DNA from: Streptomyces sp. NRRL F-525
GTDB lineage: Bacteria; Actinomycetota; Actinomycetes; Streptomycetales; Streptomycetaceae
Direction of reading: 5' to 3'
Length of the DNA: 64,000 nt
Assembly (NCBI RefSeq): GCF_000716605.1
Contig: NZ_JNXE01000006.1
Span: forward strand, 62,001-126,000
The notes under the pieces are model-generated. The model saw only the letters and a list, made by a program, of their open reading frames with translations, searched no databases and was not told the origin of the DNA. Position numbers and translations under genes: made by a program. Below are positions 34,948 through 44,403 of this stretch, piece by piece (the first letter of the stretch is position 1; each line of letters starts with the position of its first letter).

Positions 34948-36783
34948 ATGGTCGAGACCCCGCCCGAGCAGGACACCCCCACCGGACCCGGATATCTGCC
35001 CATCGCCGAGCACGGACTGATCGGCGATCTGCGGAGCGTGGCCCTGGTGGGGACCAACGGCACGATCGACTGGTACTGCTGCCCGTCCTTCGACGCCCCC
35101 AGCGTCTTCGCCGCGATCCTGGACGCGGAGCGGGGCGGCTCCTTCGAGCTCGCCGCCTCCGTGCCCGCGCGCACCAAGCAGTTCTACTTCCCCGACACCA
35201 ACGTCCTGATCACCCGGTTCTACACCGAGGAGGGCGTCGGCGAGGTCCAGGACTTCATGCCGGTGACCGGGGAGTCGGACGCGTCCGCCCGGCACCGGCT
35301 GATCCGGCGGGTGCTGTGCGTGCGCGGCTCGGTCCCGTTCCGGACGCGGGTCGCCCCGAGGTTTGACTACGGCGCCTCTCCGCACACCGCGCGGATGGTC
35401 GGCGACGTGGCCCTCTTCGAGTCCGCCGAGAGGTCCCTCGCGCTGACCGCCACCGTCCCCCTGGAGTGCGACGACGTCGACGTGTGGGCCGACTTCAAGC
35501 TCGACGAGGGCGAGTCCGAGGTGTTCGCCCTCGACCAGGTCGACGGCGAGGTGGCCTCCCGCCCCTGCGCCCGGCAGGAGGCCGAGGACGAGTTCGTCTC
35601 GACGGTCGCCTACTGGCGGCGCTGGATCTCCCAGTCCCGCTACCGCGGCCGCTGGCGCGAGATGGTCCACCGCTCCGCCCTCACCCTCAAGCTGCTCACC
35701 TACGCCCCCACCGGCGCGATCGTCGCCGCCCCCACCACCAGCCTCCCCGAACAGCTCGGCGGCGAGCGCAACTGGGACTACCGCTACGTCTGGATCCGCG
35801 ACGCCGCCTTCTGCGTCTACGCGCTCCTGCGCCTCGGCTTCACCGGCGAGGCGAAGGCGTTCATGCAGTTCGTGACCCGCTACATCAGCCCCGGCGACGG
35901 CAACCCCTCCGGCCCGCTCCAGATCATGTACGGCATCGACGGCCGCACCGAACTCACCGAACGCGAACTCCCGCACCTCGAAGGCCACCAGAAATCCGCC
36001 CCGGTCCGCGTCGGCAACGCGGCGTCCGACCAGCTCCAACTCGACATCTACGGCGCCCTGATCGACTCCATCTACCTCTACGACAAGTGGGCCGAGCCCA
36101 TCTCCAGCTCCCAGTGGGACGACGTGTGCGCCCTCGTCGACTGGGTCTGCGACAACTGGGACCAGCCCGACGAGGGCGTCTGGGAGACCCGCGGCGGCCG
36201 CAAGAACTTCCTCTACTCACGCCTGATGTGCTGGGTCGCGATCGAACGCGCGATCCGCCTCGCCAACCGCCGCGGCCTGCCCGCCGACCTCCCGCACTGG
36301 TTGAAGTGCCGCGACACCATCTATCGCCGCATCATGGACCGCGGCTGGTCGGTCAAACGCCAGGCCTTCGTCCAGTACGAGGGCAGCGACGTCCTCGACG
36401 CCGCGCTGCTGATGATGCCGCTGGCGAAGTTCATCGCCCCCACCGACCCCAAGTGGCTCTCCACACTGGACGCGTTGACCGAGGAACTGGTCTCCGACTC
36501 CCTGGTCTACCGCTACAACCCCCAAGCCAGCCCCGACGGCCTGCGCGGCGACGAGGGCACGTTCTCGATCTGCTCCTTCTGGTACGTCGAGGCCATGGTC
36601 CGCGCCGGCCGCGTCGACGAGGCCCGCCTCGCCTTCGAGAAGATGCTCACCTACGCCAACCATCTCGGCCTGTACGCCGAGGAGATCGGCCGCACCGGCG
36701 AGCAACAGGGCAACTTCCCCCAGGCGTTCACCCATCTCGCCCTGATCAGCGCCGCGTTCAACCTGGACAAGGCCCTGGGCTGA
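34948..36783 (+). CDS. GH15 glycoside hydrolase (glucoamylase/trehalase type)
   Basis: A 611-residue cytoplasmic enzyme. The N-terminal 'YLPIAEHGLIGDLRSVALVG...GTIDWYCCPSFDAPSVF' is typical of the bacterial GH15 group that includes actinobacterial trehalases. The catalytic (alpha/alpha)6 barrel shows 'WDYRYVWIRDAAF', the acid candidate Glu in 'DEGVWETR', and the base candidate Glu in 'EIGRTGEQQGNFPQAFTH'. No signal peptide is present. The AGGGAGGC ribosome site is 6 nt before ATG 34948. The likely substrate is trehalose or short alpha-glucans; I cannot separate these by eye. Confidence 0.88.
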   Translation: MVETPPEQDTPTGPGYLPIAEHGLIGDLRSVALVGTNGTIDWYCCPSFDAPSVFAAILDAERGGSFELAASVPARTKQFYFPDTNVLITRFYTEEGVGEVQDFMPVTGESDASARHRLIRRVLCVRGSVPFRTRVAPRFDYGASPHTARMVGDVALFESAERSLALTATVPLECDDVDVWADFKLDEGESEVFALDQVDGEVASRPCARQEAEDEFVSTVAYWRRWISQSRYRGRWREMVHRSALTLKLLTYAPTGAIVAAPTTSLPEQLGGERNWDYRYVWIRDAAFCVYALLRLGFTGEAKAFMQFVTRYISPGDGNPSGPLQIMYGIDGRTELTERELPHLEGHQKSAPVRVGNAASDQLQLDIYGALIDSIYLYDKWAEPISSSQWDDVCALVDWVCDNWDQPDEGVWETRGGRKNFLYSRLMCWVAIERAIRLANRRGLPADLPHWLKCRDTIYRRIMDRGWSVKRQAFVQYEGSDVLDAALLMMPLAKFIAPTDPKWLSTLDALTEELVSDSLVYRYNPQASPDGLRGDEGTFSICSFWYVEAMVRAGRVDEARLAFEKMLTYANHLGLYAEEIGRTGEQQGNFPQAFTHLALISAAFNLDKALG

Positions 36784-36909
36784 TCCCGTCCGTGTCGCGC
36801 AACAAACGTCACTGAGGTGTCACAGCCCTCCGTGACGCCACAACTACCGCGTCATGTCCCGTGTCGAACCCGTTGACCGCAACACATTTGATCCACGGGG
36901 GAACACATC

Positions 36910-38397
36910 ATGACGAACGTGTCACGCAAGAAGGTCTCCGCCGCCGTCGCGTCCGCTGCCTTCCTGCTCCTGGCGGGCGCCGGCATCGTCGCCGCCCCGG
37001 CCAGCTACGCGGGCGTCCCCGGCGGCACCAGCGCCGTCGACCGCAACAGCGACTTCAACGGGGACGGCTACGACGACGTCCTCATCGGCGCCCCGGAGGG
37101 CACCGTCGACGGCAAGCAGGGCGCCGGTTACGTCACCGTCCAGTACGGCGCCCCGAACGGCATCGCCACCAACAACACCGTCCCCAAGGGCAAGACGGCC
37201 GTCATCAGCCAGTCCACGCCCGGCGTCCCCGGCACCTCGGAGACCTACGACTCCTTCGGCCAGGCCATCGCCACCGGCGACGTCAACGGCGACGGCTACG
37301 ACGACGCGCTGATCGGCGCCCCCGGCGAGGACGAGGGCAGCCTCGAGAACGCCGGCCGCGTCACCGTCCTCTACGGCTCCAAGGCCGGCCTGGGCGCGGA
37401 GGCGAACACCTCCTTCACCTCCACCAAGCCCGCCGCGGGCGCCCGCTTCGGCCAGGCCGTGACGGCGGCCCGCTTCACCGGCGCCACCGACGCCGACGAG
37501 ATGGCCGTCCTCGACGACAACGGCGCCCAGATCTTCGCCTACCACACCGACATCCTGCACCTGATGGGCACGCTGAACACGACCACGGCCCCCGGCGGCC
37601 ACCGCATCCAGCCCGCCTACCTCACCACCGGCGACTACGACAACAACGGCTTCGCCGACCTGGTCATCTCGGGCTACAGCCCCGACGACGACTACCAGCA
37701 GGGCTGGTCGGCCCTCTACGCGGGCGGCGACACCGAGTTGACGTACCGTCAGGACCTGAACGGCGGCCTCGGCACCGCGTCCGGCGACATCAACCGCGAC
37801 GGCTACGACGACCTGGTGGTCGGACAGCTGAGCAGCGCCGACGACAAGGCCGAGGGCGACGACGGGGGCAAGATCGCCGTCTACTACGGCAGTTCGGAGG
37901 GCGCCGCCGGTCCCGCGGACTGGTGGTCGCAGAACTCCCCGGGCGTACCCGGCACTTCGGAGCACGGCGACGCCTGGGGCAACGACCTCTCCGTCGGTGA
38001 CGTCAACGGCGACGGTTACGCGGACATCGCCGTCGGCGCGCCCGGCGAGGACATCGGCACCGTCCAGGACGCGGGCGCCGTATGGCTGTTGCGCGGTTCG
38101 GGCAACGGCGTGACCGCGACCGGCGCCCAGTCCTTCGACCAGAACACCGCCGGCATCCCCGGCACCGCCGAGGCCGACGACGCCTGGGGCACCCAGGTCC
38201 GGCTGGCCGACACGGACGCGGACGGCCGCAGCGAACTGGTCGCCTCCGCGCCCGGCGAGAACTCCGCCGACGGCTATGTCTGGTTGCTCCAGGCCGGCCC
38301 CAACGGCCTGCTCGCGGACGGCTCTTCGCTCTACAGCGCGGCCGACCTCGGCGGCGCGGCGAAGGGCGCGCACTTCGGGGCGGCGATCGACGAGTAA
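36910..38397 (+). CDS. Secreted FG-GAP (integrin-alpha-like) repeat protein
   Basis: A 495-residue exported protein with a signal peptide ending SYA (about residue 35). It has six or seven FG-GAP repeats, each with a calcium-binding DxNxDG-type loop: 'DFNGDGYDD', 'DVNGDGYDD', 'DYDNNGFAD', 'DINRDGYDD', 'DVNGDGYAD', 'DTDADGRSE'. 'IGAPGED' recurs after several of them. It should fold as a beta-propeller. No catalytic residues are visible, so a binding or structural role on the surface or in the medium is likely. GGGGGAA precedes ATG 36910. A 16-bp-stem terminator follows. Confidence 0.88.
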   Translation: MTNVSRKKVSAAVASAAFLLLAGAGIVAAPASYAGVPGGTSAVDRNSDFNGDGYDDVLIGAPEGTVDGKQGAGYVTVQYGAPNGIATNNTVPKGKTAVISQSTPGVPGTSETYDSFGQAIATGDVNGDGYDDALIGAPGEDEGSLENAGRVTVLYGSKAGLGAEANTSFTSTKPAAGARFGQAVTAARFTGATDADEMAVLDDNGAQIFAYHTDILHLMGTLNTTTAPGGHRIQPAYLTTGDYDNNGFADLVISGYSPDDDYQQGWSALYAGGDTELTYRQDLNGGLGTASGDINRDGYDDLVVGQLSSADDKAEGDDGGKIAVYYGSSEGAAGPADWWSQNSPGVPGTSEHGDAWGNDLSVGDVNGDGYADIAVGAPGEDIGTVQDAGAVWLLRGSGNGVTATGAQSFDQNTAGIPGTAEADDAWGTQVRLADTDADGRSELVASAPGENSADGYVWLLQAGPNGLLADGSSLYSAADLGGAAKGAHFGAAIDE

Positions 38398-38407
38398 GCG
38401 GTATGGT

Positions 38408-38443
38408 GGCGCCCGTACCGGCTCGGCAGCCGGTACGGGCGCC
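38408..38443. terminator. Bidirectional terminator with a 16-bp perfect stem
   Basis: GGCGCCCGTACCGGCT, a CGGC loop and AGCCGGTACGGGCGCC pair perfectly. It lies 10 bp after the FG-GAP gene and 18 bp from the end of the converging SpoIIE gene, so it can serve both. Confidence 0.9.
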
Positions 38444-38461
38444 GTCCGTCAACTGGGGCGA

Positions 38462-41182
38462 TCACAGCGCCTGTTCGGCCCAGATGACCTTGCCCGCCGG
38501 GGTGTACCGGGTGCCCCAGCGCTCCGAGAGCTGGGCCACCAGGAACAGACCCCGGCCGCCCTCGTCCGTCATCGCCGCGTACCGCAGATGCGGTGACGTG
38601 GTGCTGCCGTCGTAGACCTCGCAGATGAGGGTGCGGTCGCGCAACAGGCGTACGCGGACGGGGTCGTTGCCGTAGCGGATCGCGTTGGTGACCAGTTCGC
38701 TGAGGATGAGTTCGGTGGTGAACGTCAGCTCGTCCAGGCCCCAGTGGGTGAGCTGGCGGGTGACCGAGGCACGCATGTCGGAGACGGCCGCCGGGTCGGA
38801 CGGCACGCGCCACTCGGCGATGCGGTCGGCGCCCAGGGCGCGGGTGCGGGCGACGATCAGGGCGATGTCGTCGCTCGGGCGTACCGACAACTCCGAGTCC
38901 AGGACGGCCCGGCAGGTGTCCTCGGGGGAGTCGCCGGAGTCGGTGAGCGCGGTGCGCAGCATCTCCAGGCCGACGTCGATGTCCCGCTCCCGGTCCTCGA
39001 CCAGGCCGTCCGTGTACAGGACCAGCCGGGTGCCCTCGGCCAGCTCCAACTCGGCCGTCTCGAACGGGAGTCCGCCGAGGCCGAGCGGGGGACCGGCCGG
39101 GACGTCGGGGAACTCGACGGTGCCGTCCGGCCGGATCAGCGCCGGTGGCGGATGGCCGGCGCGGGCGACGGTGCAGCGCAGGGTCACCGGGTCGTAGATC
39201 GCGTACAGGCAGGTCGCTCCGGTGACCGGGGCGACGCTGTCCTCGGTCGTCTCGTCCTGGTCGATGCGGCCGACCAACTCGTCCAGCAGGCCCAGGAGTT
39301 CGTCGGGGGGAAGGTCCAGCGCGGAGAAGTTGTGGACCGCCGTGCGCAGTCGGCCCATCGTCGCCGCCGCGTGCAGACCGTGGCCCACGACATCGCCGAC
39401 GACCAGGGCGACGCGGGCGCCGGACAAGGGCAGGACGTCGAACCAGTCGCCGCCGACCCCGGCCTTCGCGGGGAGATAGCGGTAGGCGACTTCGAGGGCG
39501 CTCTGCTCGGGCAGCCGGCGGGGCAGCAGACTGCGCTGGAGGGTCACCGCCATGCCGTGTTCGCGGGTGTAGCGGCGGGAGTTGTCGATCGAGACGGCCG
39601 CGCGGGCGACCAACTCCTCGGCGAGGGCCAGCTCTTCCGTGTCGAAGGGGTCGGGCTTGTCGGAGCGCCAGAAGTTGACCACGCCGAGGATGAGGGCACC
39701 GGCCCGCAGCGGCACGGTGATCAGCGAGTGGATGCCGTACTCGACGACCTGCGCGGTGCGTTCGGGGTCCTGGGTGAGCCAGCCGGGCGCGTCGCTCAGC
39801 CGGGGTTCGACGACGGCCTCGCCGGTGTCCAGGCTGCGTGCCTGCGGGGAGGACGCGATGAACTGGATCTGCTTGCCGACCGGGTAGAGCGGGGCGTCGT
39901 CCCGGACCCCGCTGGAGGCCGTGCGGCGCAGGTCGGTGCCGGGCTGCGGTTCCTCGCCGCTGAGGACGGCGTCGTAGAGGTCGACCGTGACGAAGTCCGC
40001 GAAGCGGGGGACGGCCAGTTCGGCGAGTTCCTCGGCGGTGCGGGTGACGTCCAGGCTGGTGCCGATGCCCACTCCGGCGTCGTAGAGCATGTTGAGGCGT
40101 TCGCGGGTGACCTCGGCGCGGCCGGAGAGGGCGCGGAGTTCCGTGGAGTCGCGGAGCGTGGTGACGCTGCCGGCCGGGCCGCCCTTGAGGTCGGTGGGGC
40201 GCTGGTTGACGGCGAGCAGCCGGTCGCCGACCCGGTGCACCTCGTCCGTCGCGACCCGCCCGGAGGCCAGCAGCGCGGTCATGTCGGCGTCGAGCCCGAG
40301 GTCGAGGACCAGACGCCCCTCGGCGTTCTCGGGCAGGTCGAGCAGCTGGCGCGCCTCGTCGTTCGCGAGCAGCAGGCGGCCCTCGCCGCCGACGATGATC
40401 ACGCCCTCCCGTACGGCGTGCAGCACCGCGTCGTGGTGCTCGTACATCCGGGTCATCTCGTGCGGGCCCAGGCCATGGGTCTGGTGCTGGAGGCGTCTGG
40501 TGACCAGGGCCGTGCCCCCGAGGGCGAGGATGAGTGCCGCACCCGCGGCGGTCAGCAGGAGCGGCAGCTGCTGGTCGGCGGCGCCGCCGACGTTCGCCTT
40601 CGTCACCCCGGCCGACACCAGACCGACGACCTTGCCCCCGGGGCCCCTGACCGGGACCACGGCCTGCACCAGCGGTCCGATGGTGCCGGTGAGTTCCTCG
40701 GTGACGACGTGCCCGGCGAGCGCGGGGGCGATGTCCCCGACGAACTTCTTGCCGATGCGGTCCGGTTTGGGGTGGGTGTAGCGGATCCCCTCGGTGTTCA
40801 TCACGACGATGAAGTCGACCTTGGACGTCTTCCGCGCGGCCTCGGCGCTCGGCTGCAGGATCGCGGTGGGGTCGGCGCTGCGCAGGGCCGCGACCGTGCC
40901 CGGCGCGTTGGCGAAGGTCTCGGCGACGGCCACCGAGCGGTTGCGGGCCTCCTGCGTGCTGTCGTGCCGCACCTGGAGGACCTGCGCCACCACGGCCGCC
41001 ACGACCAGCAGCAGCACGATCACCACCTGCAGCATGAACACCTGCCCGGCGACGCTGCGGCCGCCCAGCGGCGCCCGCCGGTGTTCGGGCGTCCGACGGG
41101 CACGGTCGTACGGGCGCTGCGCGCGCAGACCGTCGGGGCGGTGGGTCGACCGGGCCCCGGGCCGACCCGTCAGGCGGACCAT
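38462..41182 (-). CDS. Membrane sensor with PAS, GAF, SpoIIE phosphatase and RsbW-like kinase domains
   Basis: A 906-residue protein. There is a TM helix at 46-69, an extracytoplasmic CitA/DcuS-like sensor domain (about 70-204, 'VPVRGPGGKVVGLVSAGVT'), a second TM at 205-226, then PAS (about 245-345) and GAF (about 375-530). Next is a PP2C-type SpoIIE phosphatase (about 545-765, 'GVGGDWFDVLPL', 'DVVGHGLHAA', 'LYTDGLVE', 'PSDDIALIV'). The C-terminal RsbW-like ATPase has N-box 'LSELVTNAIRYG' and G-box 'GRGLFLVAQLSERWG'. One chain therefore holds both the kinase and the phosphatase of a partner switch. The PAS/GAF input ligand is unknown. The ribosome site at ATG 41182 is weak. A second SpoIIE gene lies 76 bp upstream on the same strand. 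Confidence 0.9.
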   Translation of the reverse strand: MVRLTGRPGARSTHRPDGLRAQRPYDRARRTPEHRRAPLGGRSVAGQVFMLQVVIVLLLVVAAVVAQVLQVRHDSTQEARNRSVAVAETFANAPGTVAALRSADPTAILQPSAEAARKTSKVDFIVVMNTEGIRYTHPKPDRIGKKFVGDIAPALAGHVVTEELTGTIGPLVQAVVPVRGPGGKVVGLVSAGVTKANVGGAADQQLPLLLTAAGAALILALGGTALVTRRLQHQTHGLGPHEMTRMYEHHDAVLHAVREGVIIVGGEGRLLLANDEARQLLDLPENAEGRLVLDLGLDADMTALLASGRVATDEVHRVGDRLLAVNQRPTDLKGGPAGSVTTLRDSTELRALSGRAEVTRERLNMLYDAGVGIGTSLDVTRTAEELAELAVPRFADFVTVDLYDAVLSGEEPQPGTDLRRTASSGVRDDAPLYPVGKQIQFIASSPQARSLDTGEAVVEPRLSDAPGWLTQDPERTAQVVEYGIHSLITVPLRAGALILGVVNFWRSDKPDPFDTEELALAEELVARAAVSIDNSRRYTREHGMAVTLQRSLLPRRLPEQSALEVAYRYLPAKAGVGGDWFDVLPLSGARVALVVGDVVGHGLHAAATMGRLRTAVHNFSALDLPPDELLGLLDELVGRIDQDETTEDSVAPVTGATCLYAIYDPVTLRCTVARAGHPPPALIRPDGTVEFPDVPAGPPLGLGGLPFETAELELAEGTRLVLYTDGLVEDRERDIDVGLEMLRTALTDSGDSPEDTCRAVLDSELSVRPSDDIALIVARTRALGADRIAEWRVPSDPAAVSDMRASVTRQLTHWGLDELTFTTELILSELVTNAIRYGNDPVRVRLLRDRTLICEVYDGSTTSPHLRYAAMTDEGGRGLFLVAQLSERWGTRYTPAGKVIWAEQAL

Positions 41183-41258
41183 GTGCCCATGTCTACACTG
41201 CCCGACCTCAGGAGGCGAGGGGCGTCACAGGCGGTGACAGGCCGTGGCCGGCGGGGGG

Positions 41259-43796
41259 TCATGGGTGCCGTCCGGGCTTGGCGCGGCGGGCGGCGAGCAG
41301 CAGCGCGATGTCGTCGGGGCGGTCGGCCGCGTGCCGGGCCGCCGTGGTGAGCCGGTCGGCGACACCGGCCAGGGACCGCCCGCCCGGCCGCGCTGCGGGC
41401 CCGCCCGCCTTCGCGAGGGCGACGCGCAGGGCGGCGATGCCGTCGTCGATGTCGACACCGGGCCGCTCGACGAGGCCGTCCGTGTAAAGCGCGAGGATGG
41501 AGTCGGGCTCCAGGTACAGCTCCGCGACCGGGTACTGGGCGTGCGGGTCCACCCCGAGGACCACGCCCCCGGGTATGTCCCAGACGCGGGTGCGCCCGTC
41601 CGGGGTACGGATCAGCGGCGGCGGATGCCCGGCCCGCGCGACCCGGACCAGCCCGCTCGCCGGGTCCAGGCGGAGGTAGCAGCAGCTCGCGAACTGCCCG
41701 GGGTCGAGGTCGATGAGGAGGTGGTTCGTACCGCTCATCACCTCGTCGGGCGGCCGGTCGCCGAGCGCGAACGCCCTGACCGCGCTGCGGAGTTGACCCA
41801 TGGTGGCGGCCGCCTGGACGCCGTGCCCCTGGACGTCGCCGATGACCAGGGCGAGACCGTCACCGGCCTCGACGACGTCGTACCAGTCGCCGCCCACCTC
41901 CATGCCCTGGGTGCCCGGGAGATAGCGTCCCGCGGTCTCCACCTGCGGGTGGGCGGAGAGCCGGCGGGGGAGGAGCGCCTGCTGGAGGCCGCGGGCGAGG
42001 GCGGCCTCGGAGTCGTAGCGCTGGGCCTTCTCCATCGCGTGGGCGATCAGTCCGGCGAGGGCGGTGAGCACCGCGCGCTCCTCGGTGCTGAAGCTGCGGG
42101 ACCGGTCGAAGCCCAGGATGGCCGAGCCGACCGGGCGCCCGGACGCGATCAGCGGCAGGAACGCGCGGGCGCCCTCCTCCGCGTCCAGGGGGATGCCCGG
42201 GTAGGCGTCCGCGAGCTGCTGCATGGAGTCGAAGAAGAGCGGGCGTCCGGTGGTGAGGGTCTCGACCCCGGGCAGCCGGGTGTCGAGTCCGACGCCGTCG
42301 AAGGGGGCGAGGAAGCCCTGCGGGAAGCCGGTCTCCCAGGCCAGGTACAGATGCCGTTCCTGGAGCAGATAGATCGCGAGCCGCCGTCCGCCGAACGCGG
42401 GCAGCAGCTCCTTCATGACCACCGCGGACACCTGGCGGGCGGTGACCGCCTCCGTCAGCGCTATGGCGAGCACGATCGGCCGGTACAGCGGCGCGAGCGA
42501 GGTGACGCCGTTCCCCGGGGCGCTGTCCCCGTCGGTGTGCACGGGTACGAGCGGCGGTCCCACCACCCGGGTCGAGGGGGCGACCGTGCACGTCAGCTGG
42601 TCCTGCCCCGGATGGACGGCCATCGCGAGCCAGTCGCTCTCGTACGTCTCCTCGCCCTGCTCCCGCTCGTCCGGGCGCCGGACGTGGAAGTGCACCGGAC
42701 CGAGCGACAGCAGGGCGCCGCGCAGCTGGTCCTCGCAGCCGATCTGGTTCAGCCAGGGCACGCCCTCCCACAGCGGGCGGCCCAGCAGCTCCTCGCGCGG
42801 CCGGCCCAGCAGCCGGGCGGCACGCGGATTGACGTAGGTGACCAGCCCCAGCCGGTCCAGGCAGAACACGCCGTCCGGCAGCAGATCGGCCACGCTGTCG
42901 GCGAGCGGTCCGGATCCCGGGTCGACGACGACACCGCTGACCGGGTACCCGCCGTCCGGCGGGAGTGGCCCGGTGGCGGGCGTCCACAGGTCCAGCAGGC
43001 GGGCCGAACCGTCCGCCGCCCGCACGCGAAGGGGCAGCGGCGGGGGTTTCCCGGCGGCCGTGGCCCGCAGCGCGGCCATGACCTGGTAGGTGTCGCCCGG
43101 CGCCACGACGTCCGCGAGCGCCTGCGCGGTGCCGGGGAACTCCGTGGGCTCCACCCCCATCAGGGCGTGCAGGGAGCCGTCCCCGGTCACGGCCGCGGTC
43201 CTCGGATCCCACGAGAACCGTGCCATGCGCCCCTCGGGGCGATGCGTGGCCGCCGTCCGGACGCACACGGGCTCGCCGTCCCAGGCGACGTACGGACCGT
43301 CCTCGTCCTTGTGCTCGTCCTCCAGCTCGGCCAGCGCCCGGCCCAGCTCCTCGGCCAGCCGGGTCATCCGGTCCAGGCCGGACAGCACCTCGGTGGCGTC
43401 CGCGGCGGAGGGCCGCAGCACGGTGAGCACGCCGTACGCCGTCGACCCGCCGATGACGGGGACGTACAGGGACCCGAACTGGAAGGGCAGGCTCGCGGCG
43501 AACTGGGGATAGCGGCGCATGGTCTCGGTGGCGTTCGGCAGGACCACGTGGACGCCGAGGCGGTAGGCGTCGGCGACGGGGAACTTGCTGTCGACGTGCA
43601 GCCGCCCCCAGGGCCGGAACAGCGGCCCTGGCAGCCCCGCCAGCACGCCGAGACGCAGCAGTCCGGGCGTGCTCGACCGCAGGTAGACGCCCCCGGAGTG
43701 GCCGCCGGCCGCGTCGATCGCCTCCGTCGAGGCGTCGATGAGCGGCTCGGCGAGCCGTCCGGGCGTCCCCTTCTCGCGCTCGGCACTCCCAGTCAT
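41259..43796 (-). CDS. Soluble GAF/PAS sensor with SpoIIE phosphatase domain
   Basis: An 845-residue cytoplasmic protein. The N-terminal GAF-like domain (about 15-160) is followed by two PAS-type regions (about 190-280 and 290-400; 'LGLVTYVNPRAARLLGRPREEL' in parts) and a GAF (about 440-590). A C-terminal SpoIIE/PP2C domain (about 610-830) carries 'EVGGDWYDVVEAGDG', 'DVQGHGVQAAATMGQ', 'LYTDGLVERPG' and 'RPDDIALLL', which contain the metal-binding Asp residues. Unlike its neighbour it lacks a kinase module. Likely role: dephosphorylate an anti-anti-sigma factor in response to a small molecule or redox signal. It probably works in the same network as the gene it precedes. Confidence 0.9.
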   Translation of the reverse strand: MTGSAEREKGTPGRLAEPLIDASTEAIDAAGGHSGGVYLRSSTPGLLRLGVLAGLPGPLFRPWGRLHVDSKFPVADAYRLGVHVVLPNATETMRRYPQFAASLPFQFGSLYVPVIGGSTAYGVLTVLRPSAADATEVLSGLDRMTRLAEELGRALAELEDEHKDEDGPYVAWDGEPVCVRTAATHRPEGRMARFSWDPRTAAVTGDGSLHALMGVEPTEFPGTAQALADVVAPGDTYQVMAALRATAAGKPPPLPLRVRAADGSARLLDLWTPATGPLPPDGGYPVSGVVVDPGSGPLADSVADLLPDGVFCLDRLGLVTYVNPRAARLLGRPREELLGRPLWEGVPWLNQIGCEDQLRGALLSLGPVHFHVRRPDEREQGEETYESDWLAMAVHPGQDQLTCTVAPSTRVVGPPLVPVHTDGDSAPGNGVTSLAPLYRPIVLAIALTEAVTARQVSAVVMKELLPAFGGRRLAIYLLQERHLYLAWETGFPQGFLAPFDGVGLDTRLPGVETLTTGRPLFFDSMQQLADAYPGIPLDAEEGARAFLPLIASGRPVGSAILGFDRSRSFSTEERAVLTALAGLIAHAMEKAQRYDSEAALARGLQQALLPRRLSAHPQVETAGRYLPGTQGMEVGGDWYDVVEAGDGLALVIGDVQGHGVQAAATMGQLRSAVRAFALGDRPPDEVMSGTNHLLIDLDPGQFASCCYLRLDPASGLVRVARAGHPPPLIRTPDGRTRVWDIPGGVVLGVDPHAQYPVAELYLEPDSILALYTDGLVERPGVDIDDGIAALRVALAKAGGPAARPGGRSLAGVADRLTTAARHAADRPDDIALLLAARRAKPGRHP

Positions 43797-44403
43797 TGGG
43801 GCTCTACCTCGTCCCTGTGGCGCCGGGTGGGTGACACAGCAAGAATGCGCCAGGACGCGGCCGGGGTCACCTGGGCGGACGGGATGGGCTGGTGGGGCAC
43901 GGGTATCGCCGGTCCGTCGGGGGCTGATGAAGTGATCAAGAGTGACTCACGTGTGGATGGGGTCGGGTACGGGGTGCCGCCGGCGTTTCGCGGGTCAGGC
44001 GACGGGGGCGGGCCGACCAGGGGCGGTGCCGCGGTCGCCGGGGGTGCGGTTGTCGCACGCGAGCGTCCTTCCGGCGGACCGGGGTGTGGCCATGGGACTG
44101 AGCCCTTTCGGATCGACGCGACAAGTGAACAGACAGGGAAGATGAGCAGGCAGGCAGGAAAAGGGAGTTGAGATCCGACCCGCGTCAGCGATCGGTCCTC
44201 GACCCATGGCGTTCAGGATGGCGCAAACTACGCCTCGCGCGGGGCGAATTCGATCTGTTGCCCTAGCCGGTAGTGACCGGTCGGCCTCCGCTTCGCCGGC
44301 CATGTACCGCGGACCAGCGCCCACAGCCCCCGCCCATCTCACTCGCACCCCGATTGTTAGCCTCGGTCATGCCCAGTTACCCCCTGCTCCGTCACGGCTC
44401 GCG
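43797..44403. other. 607-bp non-coding stretch between divergent genes
   Basis: No frame with a convincing ribosome site and codon bias. Minor features are a CCGGT-N4-ACCGG dyad at 44267-44280 and a nine-codon ATG frame at 44142-44171 that I do not believe. The promoters for the SpoIIE gene (left) and P450 (right) should lie here. Confidence 0.4.

Noticed and set aside
44142..44171. Nine-codon ATG frame upstream of the P450
   Set aside because: It has a poor ribosome site, no regulatory residue pattern and no conservation evidence.
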